From positions 243,073 to 307,072 of the forward strand of contig NZ_CALPCB010000001.1 in the NCBI RefSeq assembly GCF_943192895.1: a stretch of 64,000 nt of DNA. Reading direction: 5' to 3'. Both the position numbers and the translations under genes were made by a program. Numbering within the stretch: the first letter of the stretch is position 1; each line of letters opens with the position of its first letter. Origin of the DNA: Veillonella_A intestinalis. GTDB taxonomy: Bacteria; Bacillota; Negativicutes; Veillonellales; Veillonellaceae. Below the pieces are notes generated by a model. It did not search any database. It saw only the letters and a list, made by a program, of their open reading frames with translations, and was not told where the DNA came from. Below, in pieces: positions 41,487 through 50,404 of the stretch.

Positions 41487-42675
41487 GTTCGCTTAGGGTA
41501 TCGGCTACATATTGTAAATCCGATTCTTTGTGAGCGGCCGTTACCGTTAGGCGCAAACGACTTTCGCCTTGTGGTACTGTTGGCGGACGAATAGCTGTTA
41601 AAATAATACCTCGTTCAAATAGTTCCTGAGATAATTTTAGGGCTGTTTCGGCAGAGCCAACGATGATAGGGAAAATAGGTGTTGGTTGATACTGTGCTGC
41701 TAGGCTGGTGGCTGTTGTTTTATGAGCCACAGTGATTCTTTTCTGTAATAGAGCTTGAGTCATATACTCTATGTTATGTTGTAGTCGCTGGTATATGGAA
41801 GCATCTTGCGATAATAGGGTGAGACTCTGCTGTGCGGCGCCAATAGCCGCTGGTACTAAGGCGGTGGAGAAAATAAAACTACGGCTCCGATTAATAAGCG
41901 TATTAATGATGAGCTCATTGGCACAGACAAAACCGCCTTCGCTGCCTAAGGCTTTGCTAAGTGTGCCGAGCTGAATGTCGACCTCTTGACTGCAATTAAA
42001 ATGATGTGCGGTGCCTCGACCAGAGCCAATAACCCCGGTAGCGTGAGCGTCATCTACCATGAGCAAGGTTTCATAGCGTTTGGCAAGGGTCACTAAGTCT
42101 GGTAAAGGCGCTATGTCACCGTCCATGCTGAAAACGCCATCTGTCACAATTAGTCGTTTGCCAGTAGGCGGTAGTGATTTTAGTAGTGATTCAAGGTGAT
42201 TACAGTCATTATGATTATATATATGTATATGAGCCCCACTGAGGCGACAACCGTCGATAATACTGGCGTGGTTTAAGGCATCGCTTAGAATATGATCCCC
42301 TTTAGACATTAAACCTGAAATAGTACCTACATTGGCCATATAGCCTGTGTTGAATATAAGTGCTTGCTCTGTACCTTTAAAATTAGCAAGTTGTGCCTCT
42401 AATTGAGAGAGTGCAGGATATGTTCCTGATGTAAGGCGCGCACCACCAGAGCCCGTACCATAATTGGTAAGGGCTTTTTTTGCATGGGCAAGCACTTCTG
42501 GATGATGAGTGAGACCTAAATAATTATTAGAGGCCATCATTAGATAAGTCTTGCCTTGGAGACGGACATGGGTACTATCAATGGGCTCATAGGCTGTGCA
42601 ATGGCGTAATTGGTTAGTGCTAGTTAGTTGATTTAGTTGTGATTCATAAAATTCCTGCAGCGTAGATGAAAGCAT
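41479..42675 (-). CDS. bioF: 8-amino-7-oxononanoate synthase
   Basis: PLP enzyme condensing pimeloyl-CoA with alanine, the first committed step of biotin ring assembly. 398 aa, alpha-oxoamine synthase family, with SNNYLGLTHHP, GTGSGGARLTSGTYP, DDAHATGVIGSGRG and the PLP-lysine segment QLGTLSKALGSEGGFV. GAGGTG lies five bases before the ATG. Last gene of the operon membrane protein-bioW-bioF; BioW supplies its pimeloyl-CoA. 3-prime overlap with the convergent metallophosphoesterase leaves no room for a terminator between them. Confidence 0.94.
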   Translation of the reverse strand: MLSSTLQEFYESQLNQLTSTNQLRHCTAYEPIDSTHVRLQGKTYLMMASNNYLGLTHHPEVLAHAKKALTNYGTGSGGARLTSGTYPALSQLEAQLANFKGTEQALIFNTGYMANVGTISGLMSKGDHILSDALNHASIIDGCRLSGAHIHIYNHNDCNHLESLLKSLPPTGKRLIVTDGVFSMDGDIAPLPDLVTLAKRYETLLMVDDAHATGVIGSGRGTAHHFNCSQEVDIQLGTLSKALGSEGGFVCANELIINTLINRSRSFIFSTALVPAAIGAAQQSLTLLSQDASIYQRLQHNIEYMTQALLQKRITVAHKTTATSLAAQYQPTPIFPIIVGSAETALKLSQELFERGIILTAIRPPTVPQGESRLRLTVTAAHKESDLQYVADTLSELI

Positions 42676-42709
42676 AATACACCTCGTAATTATTAAAATT
42701 ATAAAAAAA

Positions 42710-43501
42710 TTAAAGGGCAGCAGGCGGTATTAAATCGTTAACACTATCAGAAGGGACCGTTACTAATACTGTTGTATTTTCTAGATAGCTTTGCAATTCA
42801 CTTACTTGTGTCGTTGGTTTGACAAAAAATATTCGGCCGCCACGAATATCGCCTAATTCTTTAAGTGGACCTAAACGGTGATAGGAGTTGCCATAGCTTA
42901 CATAACCAGTGGTGTAGTCGGGATCATCAGAAATGCAAAATTCCCCGACTACTTGGGGGGCACTGAGAACTTTGCTAGCTAGGACTAGGGCTTCCTGAAA
43001 ATGGAGTCCTTCATGCCCTTGGGATTTAAAATAGTTACAAGCATTAGTTTCATCGGCAAAGGCCATGCGACTTACTCGTAGGCCACGATTACCTAAGATA
43101 TCCATACGTTCGCCTGTAAGGGCGTTGCAGAGCATGGCGCCACGCATAGCTTCTGTCTGTGTTTTGAGTAAATGAAGCCCTTGTTGTAGCGCTTCAGCTG
43201 TAATTCCATGTTTCGTTAATAATTGGTTAGCTATAGCATAGGCGTCTATGACCGATTTAGCTTGCGTTGTTTTCACTGTAAGGGCGGGAATATATTGAAT
43301 ACTTTTAGTATCGATAGTGTCGATGGTGAGACGAATAAAATCAGCACGGCCTTTGCTGTGATGGAGCGCTCGGTGTACTAGTTCAGATGCTAATTGTTCT
43401 AATTCATTTTCCCTTACAATTCGTTCGGCCCCCGAAATATGATGCCCTCCTTTTTCGTGTGCCCCACCTTGGGCTGCTCGCATGCGAATGCTATAGTACA
43501 T
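42710..43501 (-). CDS. bioW: 6-carboxyhexanoate--CoA ligase (pimeloyl-CoA synthetase)
   Basis: Makes pimeloyl-CoA from pimelate, ATP and CoA. 263 aa, with the BioW N-terminus YYSIRMRAAQGGAHEKGGHH then ISGAERIV, and TGERMDILGNRGLRVSRMAF, GFCISDDPDYTTGYV-like (here GEFCISDDPDYTTGYV) and GGRIFFV. AGGAGG lies eight bases upstream, inside the end of the membrane-protein gene, which it overlaps by 11 bases. Its presence indicates that biotin is made from free pimelate here rather than by a BioC/BioH route. Confidence 0.92.
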   Translation of the reverse strand: MYYSIRMRAAQGGAHEKGGHHISGAERIVRENELEQLASELVHRALHHSKGRADFIRLTIDTIDTKSIQYIPALTVKTTQAKSVIDAYAIANQLLTKHGITAEALQQGLHLLKTQTEAMRGAMLCNALTGERMDILGNRGLRVSRMAFADETNACNYFKSQGHEGLHFQEALVLASKVLSAPQVVGEFCISDDPDYTTGYVSYGNSYHRLGPLKELGDIRGGRIFFVKPTTQVSELQSYLENTTVLVTVPSDSVNDLIPPAAL

Positions 43502-43994
43502 GAGTGGAACCTCCTACTGCAGCTGGAACGGCTCGCCGTACTTTACTAAGGACTTTTACTAAAAGGGGTGAACAAATAGCGGTAAAAATATAGCCTGGTA
43601 TAGCCATGAGAATCATAGCATATGCTAATTTACCAAAAATAAGACCTAAGGTTAGACGTGCCATAATAGAGGCGATAGGGCCTGCGATGATTTGTGACCA
43701 AATCGTATTACGGCCTAAATACAGGACGGCACCGGCAATAAGACGGAATTGCATGGCAATAGCCACGTTGAGTAAGTTTTGGGTGCCTAATAATAAAGAT
43801 AAAAGACTGGCTAAACAGCCTGCTATAATATATCGTTTGAAGCCAAAGACGGCACAGATTGCAACCGCTAATGGGGCAGATAGCTGAAAATCAACACCAG
43901 GGATGACATTTGGAAGCTTGATAGCTCCTGTAATGCCAATCATAGCAGCTAAAATGCCAATTTCACAGATGGAACGAATCGATATTTGTTTCAT
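43491..43994 (-). CDS. Integral membrane protein heading the biotin operon (ECF S-component-like)
   Basis: A 167-residue hydrophobic protein with five or six helices (GILAAMIGITGAIKL, APLAVAICAVFGF, YIIAGCLASLLSLLLG, IIAGPIASIMARLTLG, AMILMAIPGYIFTAI). Size and layout fit an ECF transporter substrate-specific subunit. It does not show the BioY core I would expect, so biotin uptake is not certain; pimelate or another precursor is possible. The start is ATG 43994, nine bases after AAGGGA; ATG 44012 overlaps that site. Controlled by the BirA box at 44044-44075. Confidence 0.65.
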   Translation of the reverse strand: MKQISIRSICEIGILAAMIGITGAIKLPNVIPGVDFQLSAPLAVAICAVFGFKRYIIAGCLASLLSLLLGTQNLLNVAIAMQFRLIAGAVLYLGRNTIWSQIIAGPIASIMARLTLGLIFGKLAYAMILMAIPGYIFTAICSPLLVKVLSKVRRAVPAAVGGSTHVL

Positions 43995-44043
43995 AATGGT
44001 TTTTCCCTTCATAGTCTCTTTGATACCTAATCCCTAATCTGCA

Positions 44044-44075
44044 TTGTTAACCTTGTTGATTTTTATGGTTAACCT
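44044..44075 (-). promoter_or_regulatory. BirA operator of the bioW-bioF operon
   Basis: TTGTTAACC (44044-44052), 14 bases, GGTTAACCT (44067-44075). This matches the Firmicutes BirA pattern TTGTTAACC-N14/16-GGTTAACAA and lies directly downstream of the predicted start. Confidence 0.85.
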
Positions 44076-44086
44076 TTATTGGCTTT

Positions 44087-44115
44087 ATTATACGTTACTG
44101 TTAAATACCTGTAAA
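44087..44115 (-). promoter_or_regulatory. Promoter of the biotin operon
   Basis: Minus strand: TTTACA (44110-44115), 17-base spacer, TATAAT (44087-44092). Transcription would begin near 44080, just before the BirA box. Confidence 0.7.
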
Positions 44116-44280
44116 TTTCAATTTATTTAGTAGGAATTTTATGTATCTCAAATAGTCATGATAATTTACAAAAAGTAATATAACCTCTAGCCCTTTAATC
44201 TCTCTTGCGAATTTGGTATAATAAAACAGTAATAACTAACCTGCGTGGTCAGGTTGTTCACAGTCAAGGAGGACGATATT

Positions 44281-45282
44281 GTGGAATTAGTACAAAATTT
44301 AAAAGCAAAAGTAAAACCATTAGGTAAAAAAATTGTATTACCAGAATACGAAGACGCTCGTGTATTAGAAGCAACAGCATTGATTCTTAAAGAAGGCTTT
44401 GCTACACCAGTATTGGTTGGTAATCCTGATGATGTTAAAGCATTAGCACAAAAAGAAGGTTTCAACATTGATGGTGCTGAAATTATCAATCCTGAAACGT
44501 ATGATCGTTTACCAGAAATGATTGATATTTTTGTTGAAAAACGTGCTAAAAAAGGCATGACTCCAGAAAAAGCAAAAGCAACTATGCTTGGGGACTGCTT
44601 ATTCTTTGGTGCTATGTTAGTACATCTTGGTGTTGTTGACGGCATGGTAGCAGGTTCTGCTAGCCCAACAGCTAATGTATTACGTGCTGCTTTACAAGTA
44701 GTAGGAACTAAACCAGGTCTTAAAACTGTATCTAGTTCTATGTTTGTATTTACTGACAAAAAACAATATGGTGATGAAGGTATGCTCGTATTCTCTGATT
44801 GCGGCGTAATTCCTAACCCAACATCTGAACAATTAGCAGATATTGCTATGTCCTCTGTTGAAAAAGCTCGCAAAGTTGGTAACATGGCAAATCCTCGTGT
44901 TTCCTTCTTATCCTTCTCCACTAAGGGTTCTGCGTCCTCCCCAGAAGTTGACAAAGTTGTGGCCGCTGTTGAATTGTTAAAAGAACGCAATGTAGATTTT
45001 GACTTTGATGGAGAATTACAATTGGATGCATCCATTGAGCCTTCTGTTGCAGAACGTAAAGCGCCTGGTAGCAAAGTAGCAGGTAAAGCTAATATTCTTA
45101 TCTTCCCTGATCTTCAGGCAGCTAACATTGGCTATAAATTAGTACAACGTTTTGCTGGTGCTACAGCACTTGGTCCATTGATTCAAGGTCTAGGTGCTCC
45201 AATTCATGACTTATCTCGTGGTTGCTTTGCTACTGATATTGTTGATGTAGTAGCTATTGCAGCAGCTGAAAGTGCTGAATAA
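44281..45282 (+). CDS. pta: Phosphate acetyltransferase
   Basis: Interconverts acetyl-CoA and acetyl-phosphate, feeding ATP formation through acetate kinase (not in this window). 333 aa, the short single-domain type. Recognisable: KKIVLPEYEDARVLEA, GMVAGSASPTANVLRAALQV, LSFSTKGSASSPEVDKV, DGELQLDASI and the C-terminal GLGAPIHDLSRGC. The start is GTG 44281, eight bases after AAGGAGG (44266-44272); a longer frame from 44245 contains that site. A TATAAT at 44217-44222 is the likely -10, and AACCTG-CGTGGT-CAGGTT forms a small leader hairpin. Codon use is very regular, suggesting high expression. Confidence 0.95.
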   Translation: MELVQNLKAKVKPLGKKIVLPEYEDARVLEATALILKEGFATPVLVGNPDDVKALAQKEGFNIDGAEIINPETYDRLPEMIDIFVEKRAKKGMTPEKAKATMLGDCLFFGAMLVHLGVVDGMVAGSASPTANVLRAALQVVGTKPGLKTVSSSMFVFTDKKQYGDEGMLVFSDCGVIPNPTSEQLADIAMSSVEKARKVGNMANPRVSFLSFSTKGSASSPEVDKVVAAVELLKERNVDFDFDGELQLDASIEPSVAERKAPGSKVAGKANILIFPDLQAANIGYKLVQRFAGATALGPLIQGLGAPIHDLSRGCFATDIVDVVAIAAAESAE

Positions 45283-45368
45283 TTAATTTACTGTGTAGTC
45301 AACTAAGTGTTAGGCATTTTAATTGGCTATAGGTGAATACTAATTTCATATAATATATGAATATATTG

Positions 45369-45420
45369 ACTCCGTTTTTGTCATAGTTTTACAAAACTCT
45401 GACAAGAACGGAGTTTTTGC
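45369..45420 (+). terminator. Terminator after pta
   Basis: A stem of about 22 pairs with one mismatch (ACTCCGTT... with ...AACGGAGT), a three-base loop and TTTTTG. Confidence 0.93.
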
Positions 45421-45502
45421 TTTTTGTTTTGTGGTATAATATAAAGGAATAACTAATAATATTCTCAAAATAAGACTTCTTTTAAGTAAGAGAGGACAGC
45501 AT

Positions 45503-46207
45503 ATGAAATTATATTATTTAGAACACAGTGGATTTATGATTGACGCAGGTCGTCAATGTTATATATTTGATTATTGGAAAGATCAGGCCCAGCTTGTAAA
45601 AGCCGCACAGGCTGCTGGTAAAGAGCTGTGGTTCTTTGTAACTCATTGGCATGGGGATCACTATTCACCAGCTATTTTAGATTTTAACAGTGATACAACT
45701 CGATATATTGTGCATGAAGATGTGCCTCATCAAGATATGCCAGCTAGCCGTACAACCGTGATGGCTGTAGGTGATACTACCACAGTAAATAATTTGAAAG
45801 TTACCATGTATGGCTCTACTGATGAAGGTGGTTCTTTCTTAATTGATACAGGGCGTAGTAAATTATTCCATGCGGGCGATTTAAATTGGTGGCATTGGTT
45901 AGGTGATACGCCGGAAAATATTGACTTTGCTCGTGATTTTGCGCGTAAAGAATTCCAACGCGTAGCTGGTATGCAGACCGATTTAATTTTATTCCCTATA
46001 GATGCTCGTTTAGAGGCTGCTCGTGAATGGGGGGCTATTGAGCTTCTTCATGTAGTGCCACAGCCAAAATTATTTGTGCCTATGCATGCTAATGGTCCAG
46101 TGTGGGAACCTTCTTTGTATTTTAAATCGTTATATGAGCACATGCCTCTTTGGATTCCCCAACAACCTGGTGATGAAGTAGACTTAGCTGTCTATGGGAT
46201 TGAATAG
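45503..46207 (+). CDS. MBL-fold metal-dependent hydrolase
   Basis: A 234-residue metallo-beta-lactamase-fold protein. The metal motif HXHXDH appears as THWHGDHYSP, with a later histidine in LFHAGDLNWWHW and FVPMHANG near the end. It resembles the UPF0173-type hydrolases, whose substrates are unknown. Cytoplasmic, with no signal peptide. GAGAGGACAGC precedes the ATG. Nineteen bases before the DUF445 pair, so possibly one transcription unit with them. Confidence 0.85.
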   Translation: MKLYYLEHSGFMIDAGRQCYIFDYWKDQAQLVKAAQAAGKELWFFVTHWHGDHYSPAILDFNSDTTRYIVHEDVPHQDMPASRTTVMAVGDTTTVNNLKVTMYGSTDEGGSFLIDTGRSKLFHAGDLNWWHWLGDTPENIDFARDFARKEFQRVAGMQTDLILFPIDARLEAAREWGAIELLHVVPQPKLFVPMHANGPVWEPSLYFKSLYEHMPLWIPQQPGDEVDLAVYGIE

Positions 46208-46225
46208 GTTGAAAGGATTTTTGAT

Positions 46226-47461
46226 ATGAAACAACGAACAGCATGGCCGATAGCTACATTGCTATTAGTGGTCATGATGGTTATATTTCTAGGGGTGTAT
46301 CCGTTTCGTGCAGATCCGTTGTTTGGCTTCTTAACCCATGTGAGTGGGGCTGCTATGATTGGTGGTTTAGCCGATTGGTATGCAGTGACTGCTTTGTTTG
46401 CAAAGCCTTTGGGGATTTCTTATAAAACAGCATTGATTCCTCGTAGTAAGGCACGCCTAGTAGAGACTGCTCGCTATATGATGGTAGAAGAATTATTGCG
46501 GGTACAGCCTGTGTATATGATTATAAAAAAAGAACAACTACCTAAACGAATTCTCATGTATTTTCTTAGTGAGGAAGGACGGCGCCAAATTAATCAATTT
46601 ATTGAGGAAGTAGGCTCACAAATGGGGAGCCGTTTTGATGGCGCGCCTTTGCGGAAGGAAGTAACAAATGCTATAAAACAGGGTGTAGCTCATTGGGAAG
46701 TAGCGCCTTTATTGATTCGTTTTGGACATCTTATGATGCAGCGGGATACAGCGGCTGTTTTATGGCTATATGTGAATCGTATGGCGCAACGCTTACTCAG
46801 TTCGCAAGGTATTAGGCCGTATATTGTAGGCATTGTAGCTTCTATGATGAATCGGTATGCAGAAAACTCATTTTGGCGTGAACTAGCGTTAGCTCTTGGT
46901 AGTGATAGTTTTTCCCCAGAGCGAGTAGCTGAGTTAATTCAACAAAAAGGGGCCGAGTTTTTAGCCTCTCAAGAGTCTATTTATTCACCTATGGGGCAAT
47001 ATGTGTATAATAAAGTGCTGTGGGGCTTATCAGAACTAGAACGAAATGGACAGTGGCGACAAACGGTTGAAAATTTAAAAAATCGTTGGTTACAAGATGC
47101 CTTAGAAGATGTAGAATTAGCAGGTGACACAAAAACCTGGCAAGGTATTTTTAAACGCGCTCAAGAAGAAGCGGAAGCGTATGCACGTAGTCTATTACAA
47201 GATAAGGGTAAATTACAAAGTTTAGAGCGTCTTTTGTTGTATCAATTAGTGCCATTGCTTCGCAAGTTACGACCTTTTGTCGATACATCGGTAGTACGGG
47301 AATTAATGGCGTATTCGCCACAGCGCTTAGCCGATATTATTAAAGGCAAATTATATCATGATTTACAGATGATTCGTATTAATGGCTCCTTAGTAGGTGC
47401 TGTGCTGGGTGGGCTTTTTTATGTAGCCGCTCAGCTCGTACAAGGAGGTGTAAGTCTATGA
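46226..47461 (+). CDS. DUF445 membrane protein (first of a pair)
   Basis: A 411-residue protein with helices at both ends (about residues 7-27 and near 385-405) and a long charged middle. The N-terminal GAAMIGGLADWYAVTALFAK followed by PLGISYKTALIPRSK and the C-terminal MIRINGSLVGAVLGGLFYV are the DUF445 signatures. Stop and the next start share ATGA, so both DUF445 proteins are translated together. They probably form a membrane complex; no activity is known to me. Confidence 0.9.
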   Translation: MKQRTAWPIATLLLVVMMVIFLGVYPFRADPLFGFLTHVSGAAMIGGLADWYAVTALFAKPLGISYKTALIPRSKARLVETARYMMVEELLRVQPVYMIIKKEQLPKRILMYFLSEEGRRQINQFIEEVGSQMGSRFDGAPLRKEVTNAIKQGVAHWEVAPLLIRFGHLMMQRDTAAVLWLYVNRMAQRLLSSQGIRPYIVGIVASMMNRYAENSFWRELALALGSDSFSPERVAELIQQKGAEFLASQESIYSPMGQYVYNKVLWGLSELERNGQWRQTVENLKNRWLQDALEDVELAGDTKTWQGIFKRAQEEAEAYARSLLQDKGKLQSLERLLLYQLVPLLRKLRPFVDTSVVRELMAYSPQRLADIIKGKLYHDLQMIRINGSLVGAVLGGLFYVAAQLVQGGVSL

Positions 47462-48768
47462 TTGGTGGTGTACCTTATCGTGTGTGGGCCAATCGCATTT
47501 TGATTATCTCCGCTATTTTGTATGGCATAGTATTTGTTGGCCAATTTTATATACATGCCACTTGGTATGAAGCATTGTATTGGTTAGTTCAATCTGCCCT
47601 TATTGGTAGTGTGGCTGACTGGTTTGCTGTGACGGCTTTATTCCGTAAGCCTTTGGGTTTTCCCTATCATACGGCACTGATTCCTCGGAATAAGGAGCGA
47701 ATGATATCCGGTTTAGTTCATTTAATTGAAACTCGTTTGCTTACGTTAGAACAATGCCAGCGCGCGCTACAATCGGTTAAATTTTTGCCATATATTGATA
47801 GTTATATCCAAAGCGATAGAGGTCGTCAATATATCCGAAAAGCATTGCGCAGTTTATTGCATTTAGTTTGGCATAGTCGCAGTGAAAAGGAATGGGCTGC
47901 TTGGGGTGCTGAAAAATTACAGCATTTTTTACATCGTCAGTCTATTACGGGGCCGATGCAACAATTTTTGACCGATGTATGTCGTACAAATAAGCATGAA
48001 ACAACGATTATTAAAGGGTTAGTATTGCTACAAGAAGCCTTAGATAAACCGCAGGTTCTTTTGTGGCTTACGCATACAATTGATCGTGAGATTCAAGCTC
48101 GTAAGGACAGTTTTATCTCTGCCATTGTAATTGGTGTTTCAGAAGCAACCGATATTATTAATGCTCGTGATATGGCGATGGCTATGTTGCGAGAATTATA
48201 TATGGTTTTAGAACGGTGGAAACGACCAGGGAGCACTGAACGTTTAGTCTGGATGCAACAGTGGTTAGGTCCTTTGCAAGAATTGGCATATAATAGCTCG
48301 GTGAGTCAGACTATTGATGGTGTATGGCAACGGTGGATTGATGAGCAAGATTGGGCGGATATTTTAGAAACTTATATTTGTCCGTATATTCATAACGTAA
48401 TTCATATGGCGGATAAAGAAGATACTTTTGAAGAAGAAACACCGGTGAAAGTATTAGAGCAGTCATTGCAAGATTTATGGCAAGTATATAGTCGCAATCC
48501 TGAAATTGAAGTAAAAATTGAAAACATGTGTCAGCATATGGCAGGCTATTTGTTAGTACGAGGTCATGCTTTGTTAGGTGTCATTGTGCGACAAGTACTG
48601 GGCGCTTTAAGTACGGATCGTTTTATTTACTTTATTGAGTCTAAAGTAGAAGATGATTTGAGTTGGATTCGGATTAATGGTGCGTTAGTTGGTGCAGTAT
48701 GTGGCCTTGGTGCATGGAGTTTTTTACATTTCATTTATGAGCCTTTATTAGCTATGTGGGGGTTATAA
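47458..48768 (+). CDS. DUF445 membrane protein (second of a pair)
   Basis: A 436-residue paralogue of its neighbour, with matching ends: SALIGSVADWFAVTALFRKP followed by LGFPYHTALIPRNK, and WIRINGALVGAVCGLGAW. The middle 300 residues differ strongly, pointing to an old duplication. AAGGAGG lies upstream inside the first gene. A strong terminator follows. Confidence 0.9.
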   Translation: MIGGVPYRVWANRILIISAILYGIVFVGQFYIHATWYEALYWLVQSALIGSVADWFAVTALFRKPLGFPYHTALIPRNKERMISGLVHLIETRLLTLEQCQRALQSVKFLPYIDSYIQSDRGRQYIRKALRSLLHLVWHSRSEKEWAAWGAEKLQHFLHRQSITGPMQQFLTDVCRTNKHETTIIKGLVLLQEALDKPQVLLWLTHTIDREIQARKDSFISAIVIGVSEATDIINARDMAMAMLRELYMVLERWKRPGSTERLVWMQQWLGPLQELAYNSSVSQTIDGVWQRWIDEQDWADILETYICPYIHNVIHMADKEDTFEEETPVKVLEQSLQDLWQVYSRNPEIEVKIENMCQHMAGYLLVRGHALLGVIVRQVLGALSTDRFIYFIESKVEDDLSWIRINGALVGAVCGLGAWSFLHFIYEPLLAMWGL

Positions 48769-48834
48769 AAGTTAGTAAGGCGAAAGGTGTAAATAAAAAG
48801 TTTATAGACACAAATAAAGTAAAGATATAAATAA

Positions 48835-48880
48835 AGAAGGGGCATTGGAAATGGAGGGTTTCCAATGCCCCTTCTCGTTT
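48835..48880. terminator. Terminator between the DUF445 pair and bioB
   Basis: AGAAGGGGCATTGGAA pairs with TTCCAATGCCCCTTCT around a loop of about eight bases. A-rich and T-containing flanks suit both strands, and the two genes converge here. Confidence 0.88.
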
Positions 48881-48955
48881 GAAGGAAAAAGTTATATACA
48901 TCAAGTATGGTACTACTATGATGTGCCTATATAGTCTTGTGACTATGAAAGCAGC

Positions 48956-49978
48956 TTAGTTTGCTTGGCTTGGTTGGGCTGCAGTACGTTCTAATTGTAA
49001 ATCTTCAAGCATTTGTAAATCTTGAAGCGGAGAACGTCCATCGGTTGTTAAATAACCACCAACCATAATGCCATTAAGACCACCGGTTAAAGCGAGAGCT
49101 TGTAAATCGCGTAAGTTAACTTCACGACCACCAGCTGTACGAATTTGAGCGGATGGTAATACGAAACGGAACATAGCAAAGGTACGCAAAATTTCAAGTG
49201 GTGCTAATGGTTTGTTATGTTCGAAAGGTGTACCTTTAATTGGATTTAAAATGTTAAGAGGCACAGAGTCAATGCCTAAACGTTTTAATTCATAGGCCAT
49301 TTCTACGCGTTGTTCTAAGGTTTCGTTTAAGCCAATAATACCACCAGAGCAGACCCGAATACCTGCTTTTTTAGCATTTTCAATAGTGAACATTTTATCT
49401 TCAAAATTGTGAGTGCTACAAATGTTAGGGAAGTTACTTGGTGCTGTTTCAATATTAGAATGATAGCGGGTTACGCCAATTTCTTTTAATTGAAGGGCTT
49501 GTTCATAGGTAAGAAGGCCTAAGGAACAGCAAATTTCAAGACCTGTTTCTTTATGAATGCGACGAAGGGCACTGAGAATTTGGTCAAATTCTTTTGGATT
49601 ATTAGTGTTACGACCACTTGTTACAATGGAAAAACGGATAGCACCGGCTTCTTTTGCTTTTTTAGCGTGGTTAACAATATCTTCTTCGTCCATAAATGGA
49701 TATACAGTTACACCTGTTTCATGGTGAGCTGATTGAGCACAGAATTTACAATTTTCTGGGCATTTACCAGAGCGGGCATTTACAATAGCGCATAAGTCCA
49801 CTTCATTACCATTAAATTTTTGACGAATTTTATCAGCCATAGCTAAGAGTATCATCGTATCTTCGTCTGATACATTAATTAGCTGTTCTGCTTCTTTTGG
49901 AGTAATTTCACCACCATCTAAAATGCGTTGGGCGTACGCAATAATTTCTTCGTAACCAATCTTGTTTGTTGTTGTCAT
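48956..49978 (-). CDS. bioB: Biotin synthase
   Basis: Radical SAM enzyme inserting sulphur into dethiobiotin. 340 aa. The [4Fe-4S] triad is Cys73, Cys77 and Cys80 in SGKCPENCKFCAQS, followed by NIETAPSNFPNICSTH, CSGGIIGLNET and PLNILNPIKGTPFE. The C-terminal RTAGGREVNL contains the arginine that binds the [2Fe-2S] cluster in the family. Separate from bioW-bioF but under the same kind of BirA operator. Divergent from the MocR-type regulator. Confidence 0.96.
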   Translation of the reverse strand: MTTTNKIGYEEIIAYAQRILDGGEITPKEAEQLINVSDEDTMILLAMADKIRQKFNGNEVDLCAIVNARSGKCPENCKFCAQSAHHETGVTVYPFMDEEDIVNHAKKAKEAGAIRFSIVTSGRNTNNPKEFDQILSALRRIHKETGLEICCSLGLLTYEQALQLKEIGVTRYHSNIETAPSNFPNICSTHNFEDKMFTIENAKKAGIRVCSGGIIGLNETLEQRVEMAYELKRLGIDSVPLNILNPIKGTPFEHNKPLAPLEILRTFAMFRFVLPSAQIRTAGGREVNLRDLQALALTGGLNGIMVGGYLTTDGRSPLQDLQMLEDLQLERTAAQPSQAN

Positions 49979-50049
49979 GAACCTACACCTCTGTATTCTA
50001 AAGTTTATCCCGCTCTACCTCTGAGCTTCGACTGTGAGTCGTTGCCTTT

Positions 50050-50104
50050 ATTATACGTAGCTTACAAAAGATAGTCAACCATGAATTTTAATTTAGGTTA
50101 ACAA
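50050..50104 (-). promoter_or_regulatory. bioB promoter with overlapping BirA operator
   Basis: Minus strand: TTGACT (50073-50078), 17-base spacer, TATAAT (50050-50055). The BirA-type dyad GTCAACC-N15-GGTTAACAA (plus-strand reading, 50074-50104) overlaps the -35, so binding would block RNA polymerase. Confidence 0.8.
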
Positions 50105-50124
50105 TAACTTTCGATGTATATAAG

Positions 50125-50222
50125 GGTTAACAATGACTGATGATATACGGTTTGGCTAATAAGGCCTGTTGATATATGATAGACTTAACAGCAACTATTA
50201 AAATATGTTTAGGTTAACAATA
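50125..50222. promoter_or_regulatory. Extra GGTTAACAAT half-sites between bioB and the MocR gene
   Basis: GGTTAACAATG near 50125-50135 and AGGTTAACAATAG near 50212-50224 repeat the right half of the BirA operator in the same orientation, without a visible left arm at 14-16 bases. The remaining gap to 50404 holds no gene; GAGAGGAGGCG at its end is the next gene's ribosome site. Confidence 0.5.
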
Positions 50223-50404
50223 GTGGCGCAGATAGATATATCTTGGGAGAGATAATACCAGTTTGTAAAAAAATAACAAAAAATGATTAGGACAGATTAC
50301 GAATTTAAAAGGCCTGTGATAAAATAGAAAGTAATATAGTTTGACCCTAAGTTACAAGTATTTGATGGATATATGTAAATGCATGAAGAGAGGAGGCGAG
50401 GACT

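Noticed and set aside
43491..43994. Firm BioY assignment
   Set aside because: Context (BirA box, bioW) is suggestive, but the sequence lacks the BioY core I would rely on, so it is kept as an ECF-like membrane protein.
44187..45074. Long open frame on the minus strand opposite pta (about 295 codons)
   Set aside because: It is the mirror of the phosphate acetyltransferase gene, whose strong codon bias keeps the opposite strand open. Its translation is Ser/Thr-rich without motifs, and it has no ribosome site.
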